Origin: Lineus longissimus | Lineage: Eukaryota; Nemertea; Pilidiophora; Heteronemertea; Lineidae | Direction: 5' to 3' | Assembly (NCBI RefSeq): GCF_910592395.1 | Contig: NC_088318.1 | Span: 14,632,349-14,696,348, forward strand | Length of the DNA: 64,000 nt | In this document: positions 1-10,000 of the stretch, piece after piece | Position numbering within the stretch: the stretch's first letter is position 1 | Layout of the letters: the number at the start of each line of letters is the position of its first letter | Notes under the pieces: generated by a model | What the model was told of the DNA's origin: nothing | The model's input: only the letters and a program-made list of their open reading frames with translations | Databases searched by the model: none | Program-made: the position numbers and the translations under genes

Positions 1-1615
1 TCAATCTACACGTATATGAATGAGGCAATTATAAACTGAGGCTGAATTCATTCCATAAAAGTCGATCTTTCTGATGAATCCGGTGAAATCAAACTTAATT
101 AAGAACGATTCTTCAATTTTATTCATTGCTATATCTTATTTGAATGATATCCAGATATATGCACAGGGTTTCCCCGAGTCCTCAAATCTATGTAAAGTCC
201 TTTGTCTGTTTTGTAAAATGTCCCAGAAGACTTGGAAAAATAAACTTGTTTCATTCAAAAGTTTATTGTTCATTGTTGTCTGTTAGCTGGAGATTCAGAT
301 TTTCTCATGGCCCGAAACTGAGCTACAAGACCAATGATATGGAATGCTTGCATTAAAGGCCTACAGCAGTGTGACTATCAGGAGCAGATCGGAGACTGGT
401 GGAAGCGAACATCAATGCCTTTCACAACCTTTGGTCAAGGGTTGGATTTCAGATCAGACAGTAGTCTCCTTTCAGATCAGACAGTAGTCTCCTTGTTTTG
501 AGACGACAACTACACTTGATGGTTGATCAGCAAGACCATCTTGTTTGAAGGGAAGTGAACCAAGCTTCCCTGGCTCAAAATTACAACACAACACGATAAT
601 TATATCACTAATACTAGTAAATACTTTATTTCTCCATTCAAATATCCGATACAACAATATCTACAGGCGATCTTCATACCAAAATGACCAGCAGACCAGT
701 GCCATGCATATCCAAGCGTTTCAATCTTTCCTGCCTCCCTGAAAAGGGCCATCTCCATAAGTGCTTATCGCCATGATTTCAATTTGACGCTCAATTTCCA
801 CAAGCAGAGGACTGGAGCCAATAGCTCACCTGTATCTTTGTCGTTCAGAACGTGTCAAATGCCTGGAGAGCGTAAATTGCGGCAATATTTTATGACCATG
901 GACCTTTGGGTTATAGGGCCAAAGGACTGAAATGCCAAATACCGGTACTGCGAATGACAAAGAGACCTTCTTAGTTCTTAGTTTTATGGATAAAAAGTTG
1001 AGAAAACTTCTATTATTTTAAGCATGATGTGAAAAGCTCTTCTCCTATCGTGGTTTAATTTGCGATTTGATCAGGAACAACAACTTTTTGGCAAAAACTG
1101 CACCCAACACATTTGGAGATTCTAAGACTAAATTCTATCATTTCAACTTTGAATACAAATACACATATTCATAATCTATACATGGACAATTAAAACAATG
1201 ATTTGATATTTCTTTGTTCTCCTATTCTTTCTACATAAACATACATACAATTGATAAGGACATGTTTCACATGGATGACCACCAGAGAAATTTTTATGAA
1301 AGAACAGTAAATCATAACTTCATCTTGCACAATATAGCATCATAAATATAGACCCGACTTTAATCGCGAGGTTGACATATAGTTAGACTGTCAAACAAGT
1401 GGTTGAGAGAAATGAAACGGCCAGGGGCCATTGTGCTCACCGTATAGATATTTGGTGCTTTGTAATTCATCCAGATTAAGAAACATTGTACATGTATAGT
1501 ATATAGGTCAAACCAAAGTCGGTATGACATGTGATGTATCGTTGCTTGGAGTAAGTACCATAAGAATATCATCAAAAACAAGTCAATAATAAACGAGATA
1601 TTGCACTTTTTACCT
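1..1615. other. Intergenic DNA, no gene supported
   Basis: I see no supportable gene; open frames are short and unlike known families. The one clear structure is a perfect 23-bp tandem duplication at 448-470 and 471-493. The right end merges into the 302-bp tandem repeat. Confidence 0.5.
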
Positions 1616-1624
1616 ATTTTAGTT

Positions 1625-2978
1625 TTGGCCTCCTGGTGGCCGAGTTGAGTACCAGATCAGATCGAAATTCGGTGTCCGAGGTTACATGACGTAGGGAGTC
1701 ATGTGTATCAAATTTCAAGTTCAAAGCTTTAGTGGTTAAGAAACGTGCCATAGTTACAATCAAACGACAAATTTACGCCATTTGACCTCTGTGACCTTGA
1801 AAAGCAGGTCAGATCAAAAACTCATATGATATGTGATGTATCCTTGCTAGGAGAACCTACCATAAAAATGTTATTGAAAACGAATCACTAAAAATAAGCA
1901 AGATATTGCACTTCTTACTTTTTCCATTATGGCCCCCTGGTGGCCGAATAAAGAATCAGATCGAGCCAAAATTTGGCATCAGAGGTTATCTGATGTAGGG
2001 GGTTATATGCACCAAGTTTCAAGTTCATAGCTTTACTGGTTAAGAAACGTGCCATAGTTTACACTCTAACGGCCAATTTACGCCATATGACCTCTGTGAC
2101 CTTGAAAAGTAGGTCAAATTGAAAACCCGTAAGATATGTGATGTATTCTTCCTAAGGGTACCTACCATAAAAATTTTATCGAAAACAAGTCACTTATAAG
2201 CGAGATATCACACTTTTTAGATTTCCACTTTTGGCCCCCTGGTGGCAAAGTTGAGAATCAGATCAAACTGAAATTCAGCACCAGAGGCTATGTGATATAG
2301 GGGGTTATATGTACCAAGTTTCAAGTTCATAGCTTTAGTGGTTAAGAAACGTGCCATAGTTTACACTCTAACGGCCAATTTACGCCATATGACCTCTGTG
2401 ACCTTGAAAAGTAGGTCAAATTGAAAACCCGTAAGATATGTGATGTATTCTTCCTAAGGATACCTACCATAAAAATTTTATCGAAAACAAGTCACTTATA
2501 AGCGAGATATCACACTTTTTAGATATCCACATTTGGCCCCCTGGTGGCAAAGTTGAGAATCAGATCAAACTGAAATTCAGCACCAGAGGCTATGTGATAT
2601 AGGGGGTTATATGTACCAAGTTTCAAGTTCATAGCTTTAGTGGTTAAGAAACGTGCCATAGTTTACACTCTAACGGCCAATTTACGCCATATGACCTCTG
2701 TGACCTTGAAAAGTAGGTCAAATTAAAAACCCGTATGATATAAGATGTATATTTGCTATGAGTACCTACAACAAAAGTTTCATCGAAAACAAGTCACTAA
2801 TAAGCGAGATATCACACTTTTTAGATATCCACATTTGGCCCCCTGGTGGCCAAGTAGAGAATCAGATCGGAGAGAAATTTAGTGTCACGGGTCATCTGAC
2901 CTAGGGGGTCATGTGTACAAAGTTTTAAGTTCATAGGCCTAGCGGTTAAGAAACGTGCCACTGTTTTTGAACTAGGAT
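1625..2978. repeat. Tandem repeat, ~302-bp unit, about 4.5 copies
   Basis: The landmark CCCCCTGGTGG recurs near 1932, 2234, 2537 and 2838, with a diverged copy near 1629, giving a period of about 302 bp. Units two to four are nearly identical, while the first and last are more diverged. Each unit also carries the phrase AAGAAACGTGCCA and a block with TGACCTCTGTGACCTTGA. No long open frame runs through it. The array ends in a GAC microsatellite. It looks like a satellite-bearing mobile element; the family is unknown to me. Confidence 0.85.
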
Positions 2979-3015
<37 letters not shown>

Positions 3016-3026
3016 ACGACGACGGA
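2979..3026. repeat. GAC trinucleotide microsatellite
   Basis: A run of GAC/ACG triplets, interrupted by GGAC near its end, directly follows the last 302-bp unit. It makes a serine-rich open frame on the minus strand (2821-3144) that I consider spurious. Confidence 0.9.
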
Positions 3027-3663
3027 CACTGCGGTATTGTATAGACTCCCCTACGGTGAGCCAAAAATCAGCAATACAGTCCATAACCTCACTATAATGA
3101 AATGCTGGTACAGGTTGATTAAAGCAAGGAAGGCCTGCATGCACTCCTCCGAATACATCCCATTACATGCATGTATTGTGTCGATGTATTTACGCAGGTT
3201 GAATGGTGCCTGTAAAGTAGACCTAGGCCTATGTGAAACTGATGACCGATAACTCACTTATAAAAACAAGTTGACACAGCATGTCTCAGTATGACCGAGA
3301 CACTGAAGGATACATCATTGATCAATGATGACTATTTGGCCTGAAATAATACAATTATCACTGCGTCTATAAGGACGAAAGCAGCAAAAGGCCAAACTCA
3401 GCTAATCAAAAGCCCCTGAAAATGTAAGTCTAAATGGACAGTATTCTCTGCGATTACGAATGATTGACAGACTGTGATGCTGTCAAACTGTCTCATTATG
3501 TCATATGACAGTGCTGTTCCGTAACTAGTGATGCATGGTCAGTCCAGCTGTCCGGACAGGTGCGTCTTGACGTAGAAATAGTGATGTCATAATGTGCAAG
3601 ATGACGACGATTATGCGATGGAATTGATTGGTCAGTTCTTCGATGACATCACAGCAGCGTCGA

Positions 3664-3752
3664 TTAATATCCTTCCCCCTCGACACCGGCTTGTGTCATA
3701 AGATCAGCGATATTTTTTTCAAGGTCATCGATGTTATGTCCCATTACGTCGA
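3664..3752 (-). CDS. HSBP1: HSBP1 alternative last exon a (distal)
   Basis: Encodes, after the split codon [23 protein letters not shown] then AGVEGEGY and TAA. It is the copy closest to known HSBP1 ([19 protein letters not shown]). Upstream lie the U12 branch-point match TTCCTTAAC (3771-3763) and the terminal AC (3754-3753), 11 nt from the branch A. The AG just after the branch point would bring an in-frame TAA into the exon, so only the AC acceptor gives an open frame. Confidence 0.85.
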
Positions 3753-6700
3753 GTGATTACTGGTTAAGGAAAACACAGTGTTGTTATAAAGAGGGTAGAT
3801 TTTTAAAAGTGAGGTTCGAATTTATTGGTTAAGGATGTTGTGGGGTGAGGCTGTATTTAGTTACTTTGAACAGAGAAGTGCAGAGTAGGCAGACAATTTT
3901 TGTTGCATGCCATCATGATTGCAGGTAGCAGACAAAAACACTTGTTCACGGGGCTCTTCATGAAAGACATGGGTCTTTCATGAAGGATTTTTCATGTTTA
4001 TTGCAAGCAATATGATTTAATCTCCTGCCATGATTCTAGCTAAGGTGTCTTGGTTTTTAATGAGATAATGCCAGCCCAGCACCAATGTGGTCTACAGATA
4101 CTAAAACTAAAAACTAAAAGCTTGAAAAATATCTGTTTCACCACCACCACGGCAATAGGCTAACTAAATGACATGCACAGCAGTGAGTTTTGAGAAACTA
4201 GAAAGACTAAACAAAGAAACAAATATTTACGAAACATAAAAAGTCTATAGTTTATTACTGAGAAGTTTACAATACGACTTACAAAATATACGACCAAGCT
4301 TTCTTTTGAGATTTACGAGACTTATATTACATTGGACAAACACCAATCATGTAGGTGTGATTTCAACATCACAACAAAATTTACATTTACAAGAAATTGC
4401 AAGATTTTTATTCAATTTTAATTTTTCCACGTTTCAGAATAAACAAAGCCATTCCTCGTGCTAATTTTATCATTCAGATGTTCATTTTGTTGTTTACATT
4501 CCACATGACATGATTTTCTAATGTCCTTAAAACCACGAATTCTAAAGACTAGCCTTGCAATTTTTGATGAAGATAGTAATGTTCTGTTAAAAATCTATCA
4601 GACCCGTTGAATCTACGGATACTAACATGGCTAAATATTCACTGAGTCTTTCAAGGCGTCTCAAGCCCAAAAGCGTCAAACTCATTTACAACTTTCCTTG
4701 CTTGAGAGTTATCAAGATGCGTACGTCAGAATTGAGCATGTGTGATTCCCATAATATTTCATTTCAACAACCTGGTGTAACTGACTTCTCCAGCATTCTG
4801 TTAACTCTGATGGGAAAAGATGACATTTGACACTTGAACAAAAACATCTATTCTACTAAGTCCTGAATGAATAAGATTGTCTATAACGTTTATCTCCTCG
4901 GACAAGCCACCGCTCCACTCATCATTGATTATCGACTCCAGCTTGCGTCATCAGGTCAGCGACGCTCTTCTCCAGCTTGTCGATGTTACCGCCGACGTCG
5001 TCCAGTGGCCAACGTTAAGGAAGATGTTTACTATTCTGAGCCCAGTTGATGAAAACAAGGCCCCGAGATTGAGATTGGCGATTGGCGAAAAGATTTTGAT
5101 CACATGTCCAACACCGATGGACATCACCATGGTCATGTGTCAGCTCAGAGTATTAAGTCAGCTTTATGATTACCTTATCAGACCTAAATCATGAAATATG
5201 TTAACAAAGAAGAGTTGTGGAAGGTGGTGGTGAAAATAAACACTTTTCTTTAAGTTGAATTTGAGAAAATGATAGACAAAGCAAGCAAAATCATGCAAGA
5301 TTACATGTTGCGATTTCATGCACATGCAGCTACTATACTAATTTAATACTATACTAGAAATAACACGCAAGTTCAAGCAAATAAATCAAATAAGCCTTTA
5401 GTTTTAAATGTCTTACCTCAATTCCAGGAATTTTTCTTTGATAAGTTAATTTGTACTTCGTTATACTTGAGAGCAGTTGATATCATCAAAGCAGAAAAAT
5501 ATTATAAGTGCAAGAATTATTTTTTTAAAGCTGTCACTACAGATTGGAATCAGAGTGCAAAATAGCACTTGCAAAGATTTGGTCACGAATGTTTTAAAAG
5601 CTGTCGCCATAGTTTGGAATCATCGTTTAGATTTTCATTGAAGAGCTGATCAACCTTCGAGATGAATTCATGATTGTTTAAAAAAGGATATTTCTATCAA
5701 CGATTCTGTCGGACATATTCTGGAACTTGTCTTGCATCTGTTGTAGCATTGTTTGGACCTGCAACGAAGAGAAAACCACATGTATTGTCAGACAATTTTA
5801 GCAACTTTTCATTTCATTTCATTCCACTGACACTGGCACCCTGCTGATGTTGGGAACATCCATCGCTGAGAACAGGGGTTTCAGCTAGTAACAAGATAGA
5901 AGGCGCTCACTTGAACTCAACTAGCAGGGGAACCAAGCAGTGATTTGGCCATAAAGGGAACCCACAACCTCTTGATCATGAGGCCGCCTCTCTTCCACTG
6001 CACTACTGCTGCCCCAAGTGTATTCCCTCAACCTATTAGGACAGCTAGAGCCATGTACACATTAGATTTACAGACCAACACAGACCCATTTATATCATGC
6101 ATGGATTAGAATCATCTTGTCCAGGCTTGCTTCTACTCTTACTGTCCATATTTGAATTTACCCAGATTAGGATTAGCGCAAATACCCTTTCAATGGCTAA
6201 ATAAACAGTAAGAGCACTAACAATTGATTTGGACAGGTTGAACACAATATGTGTTGATTCTTGAATAAGGATAATACATTTGGTTAACAAAGAATTGAAC
6301 TGAAAATAACCAACAGTGAAATAGAACAGTAAATTTAAAATGGGGACTTGTTTAAAACTGAGGAAACCACTGCACTATCGTTTATTTCTATACACCGGAG
6401 CCACAAGGAAAATACATCGCAAAGAACATGAAAGGTGTCGGCCTTAATGCAAATTCTAACTAATAAAATCATAAATGCTTATATAGAATAGTACTAGATT
6501 AGATATCTCCTGTAATCTAATGTGGCAGAAATTCATTAAAGAACAACATAGACGGAAAAAACTGCAGTAATATTTGGGACGTAGGCCTTCTTCATCGTCC
6601 GATTGTCGCATGCACGCTCAATCTCACGGGCGGACTCCACTCACTGTACATGACTGACTTGTGGCAACTTAACTTGGACTTTGGTCTTCATTTTGGTTGG

Positions 6701-6876
6701 GTCCTCCAGCAATTTACTGCACAACAAGTCAGATTACGTATTCTGGTGATAAATGTCGGTTCAATTGGATCTTCAGTGAATTAGGAAGACGGTGCTATAC
6801 TTACATATCCAGTTAAATCCTGGATTGTCTTGGGATCTGCCGCTTGAAGAGCGAGTTCTTGATTTCTGTCAGACAT
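3664..6876 (-). CDS. HSBP1: Heat shock factor-binding protein 1 (HSBP1), two alternative last exons
   Basis: Minus-strand gene. Exon 1 is 6876-6805 (from ATG; includes [12 protein letters not shown]) and exon 2 is 5758-5692 ([20 protein letters not shown]). These join either exon b 5004-4922 or exon a 3752-3664. The predicted proteins are 73 or 75 aa; known HSBP1 is about 76 aa. The exon 1 to 2 intron is GT-AG. The next intron starts ATATCCTTT and ends AC at both acceptors, which is the U12 AT-AC signature. HSBP1 is a small coiled-coil protein that binds the trimerisation region of heat shock factor 1 and dampens its activity. Both last exons keep the signature DLMTQAGV. The promoter is shared with NAGPA. 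A candidate polyadenylation signal (minus AATAAA) lies at 4412-4407. The family call and exon structure are strong; which isoform is used is unknown. Confidence 0.9.
4922..5004 (-). CDS. HSBP1: HSBP1 alternative last exon b (proximal)
   Basis: Encodes, after the split codon [23 protein letters not shown] then AGVDNQ and TGA. It is preceded by TTCCTTAAC (5022-5014) and an AC acceptor 10 nt past the branch A, the same arrangement and phase as exon a. It is more GC-rich than exon a and differs at several coiled-coil positions (K for D, S for N, V for I), so the two isoforms would have different heptad chemistry. Confidence 0.85.
5683..5691 (-). promoter_or_regulatory. U12-type 5' splice site of HSBP1 intron 2
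   Basis: On the minus strand the exon ends GATAGAA and the intron opens ATATCCTTT, an exact match to the minor-spliceosome AT-AC 5' splice-site consensus. No GT donor nearby gives a continuous HSBP1 frame. Confidence 0.88.
5820..6020 (-). mobile_element. tRNA-derived SINE in HSBP1 intron 1
   Basis: Read on the minus strand, it has a pol III A box (TAGTGCAGTGG, matching TRGYNNANNGG), then GAGAGGCGGCCTCATGATCA and a degenerate B box (GTGGGTTCCC). The body runs on for over 100 bp. The A box to B box spacing and tRNA-like head are typical of tRNA-derived SINEs. The exact ends are not clear. Confidence 0.6.
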
Positions 6877-7036
6877 TTTTGATGCAATGGTGGTTGGTAT
6901 GTGACGCCACAGGTTCAAAGGTCAAACTGAGGTCAAGGTCGAAACAGGTGCCCGTACAGTGGTGCTATCTGGCGATAATTGGTAGAACTGAAAATCATTG
7001 AATTTGAATTTGAATTTGAAGACAGCATGACGGAAG
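6877..7036. promoter_or_regulatory. Bidirectional promoter between HSBP1 and NAGPA
   Basis: The two start codons are 160 bp apart in divergent orientation, so both 5' UTRs and core promoters must sit here or very near. I see no TATA box. A nuclear-receptor DR1-like site, AGGTTCAAAGGTCA, is at 6911-6924, with a further AGGTCA at 6930-6935. A short (TGAATT)n run lies at 6999-7020. The shared-promoter role is inferred from the geometry. Confidence 0.6.
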
Positions 7037-10000
7037 ATGGCGATTTTGCAGACGAAACTTTCTTGGAATTCAGTGCTTGTTGCCGTTCTAATTATTGTGA
7101 CAATAGTCATAACTTGTTCAGAAGGGTGTGTAGAATCAGAAGTACCCCTAACTTAAGTAATGTGTATATGGCTTGGATTTTGCCAAACGCCCAGTAAGGC
7201 AGTATGACTATTAGAGTGACTAGGCGCAGGCCTAATGAGTATGACTGAGTAGGCTAGCCTAGGCCATGTACTGATGTAGGCCTATGTATTTGAGTGAGAA
7301 TCTGATCCATTTCCTCATTTCCCTATCGGCTTTTGGGAGACCAGCATGAGCATGTTGGATACAGTACACACACACACTAATTAAAGAAAGAGCAATGGAA
7401 ATTTTCTGCAGCAGTCTTGATGAGGATGCGTGTATTGTTGAAACGTATCGGCACTTATTTCATCATTTAGTATTTACGTCACTGATGATGTTAATTCGCT
7501 TCAAAAAGTGGCGATATTACGCACAGTCTTCTCACGATGTGGCGATACAATATTGCGCATTACAACGGGCTACAGCGTGCTACGCCCAACAACACGCCTT
7601 TAGTAATAGCTTGGAGACGTCACATTTCCACTTTGAAGTGGCATAACATTCACTACATCTAATTCTCACTTCACTTTCAGGGAGGCATGGGGTAAAGAAG
7701 ACTGGCTCCTTCCATACAACATCAACAAACGACATGGATCAAAACTTCTCCACCGTCAAATCCGTGATTGTCAGCACATCAAATACAAAAATGTCACCCA
7801 TGAACTTTTCGCCGCCCATGGCACAAGCAATGGCACAGTCGTCCTACCGATAGTCACTACAAAATATTTCCGGACTAAAGTTGGCCCGTATTATCATCAA
7901 AAAACGATATACGGTCACATTAGTTATGTAAATAATCCAAAGAGGACGCTGTCTGTAATTGAACCTGGGGGACCAGGTGGTTGTGCTAATCATACTAGAG
8001 AAACTGTCAAAAATACTGCAAAGAAGAAAAAGTGCATTGTTTCAACTAATGCAGGGTTTTTCAATACCAAAACTGGTGCTTGTTTAGGTGAGTTGGTATG
8101 GTGGCCAATGAATTGAGCAGAGGGATGACCGATGTCTCACTTTCGTTGACTTGCGCCTACCCCTCGGGTGTGCTATTTTACTTTTCAAGAGAACCTACAT
8201 TGACAAACTAGGCCTGGCTAGAACTAAATGTACGTTTTCAAAGCATTGCCATTTCAGGCACAGATGAGTAAATAATATGTTTGCCTAGAGGTAATAATTG
8301 TAATCAGACCCACTGTAATTGATCCCAGCTGCTGTTGAATTCATAGGTCCTCTAAGTAAGGATGAAGTACAACTGACTACATGGCAAATATTGAATTTTA
8401 GTGCAGTGACAGGTGTGGACACATGGATAAAGAGCCAGTCTGCTTATTAGGGAGCTTGCACTGTATAGGCACCATGTGATGCTAAAGTTGAGTTTTAGAT
8501 GACCAGTTTTTCTTTCATCATTAAAGCTTATCTTTTTCTTTAAGTACATGTAGGTAGAATGAACAAATTGTCTTGACCATTTCAACTATATTTTAACAAA
8601 GTAGAACACTCATAGCTTAATGATAATTCATATACATTGGCCCAGTATTTATATTGTGAGCCCATTAGTCATATTGATCATATTCATATTGACTAGTATG
8701 GTGCAGGCAGTACATCATTAACAAGTGGTTTTCCTGCACTTACGTCTTTTATTGGAAATGCATTTGTTCACATAACATATTATTAACCCATTGCATTCTG
8801 ATCTGTCATCAGTCAATATTGTGCTAACGATAAAATTTCTCAATTTAGAAATTTGCTTGGTTGTATTTCAGGTAATGTGTTTTCTGAAGGAAAACTTGTC
8901 CAAAGTTCTAATGGAATCCAAAATGCCCATTTTGGCATTACACAAGATGGTAAAATATTTGTTGGGTGAGTCCAGTGCAAAATGTCAGATGCATGTACAT
9001 GAACAGTTTTGCTAGTTAACTTGCTAAAAGAAAAATTTACCTGGCTCTGGCCAAGTACATGTAAAATGAGGTCGTTGATGACCTTAGGACAGACATCATG
9101 CCGAAATTGAGGAGCCCTGAATACAGAGTGGTGTTGTTAATAGCGGGGATCTTGGCTTAGGACCTGAAATAATTTACCTAGGCTGGTATTTGACTATCGG
9201 AAATTACCTTCATTGTATCTGACAGCACAAGTAAAAATAAAAAACTGGTTACACCTCTTTCAGGTATATGAGTGAGGCAGACCTGACCAGATTCAAGTTT
9301 GCAAACCTTGTTGGCGGTGTTATATGGCTGGTACGGAGAGGAGAGAGTTACGTCGATGAGTCAATGAAGGTAGAATGTCAGGACACGGAAGAAACAGGTA
9401 TGAAATTGAAATTTGGTCAAATCCTGGCATCAAACTTAGGAAAGTAATGTGTTTAGTATTGGTGAAATTATGTTTTGCCCTTTTGTTAATTTTCAGGTAC
9501 GTTGCAGCGCTTTGTTGATGTTGTGTCAGCTAGGACGTCCATTGGTCATGATAAGTTTGGGAAGATCATCATGGTGACCGTAGAGGGAAAAACTGATCAA
9601 GCTGGGTGAGATTTATCTGCGATAGAATTAGAGAAGAGACCCTCTAGCAGCTATTAGCATGTCTGGCAGCCAATTTGATCACTCAATTCAAAGCTAGTTG
9701 ATTTTGAAACTAAAAACTGTAACGAATTTTGGCTTCTACAGTCTTTTGCACATATCCAAGACCGCTGCAGCAAAAATGAGGCTCAGTGCATTATGCTTTA
9801 TTAACAGGACCATGATATTGTCCCCAAGGTGTTTTAAAATGAGGCACTAAACTGGGTCATCCACACTACTGATGCACATTATGCTGTGTCTAGTACTGTA
9901 CCATGTCAGCCTAGTTCCTCTGTCTTCCATGGATATCAGGATTAAGATGATTCTTGTTGTCCTTAGGGTGAACCTGCGAGAGTATGCCGACTTCCTGATC

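Noticed and set aside
2821-3144. Minus-strand 107-aa frame with a polyserine run
   Set aside because: The serine run is the GAC microsatellite read backwards and the rest lies in the 302-bp repeat.
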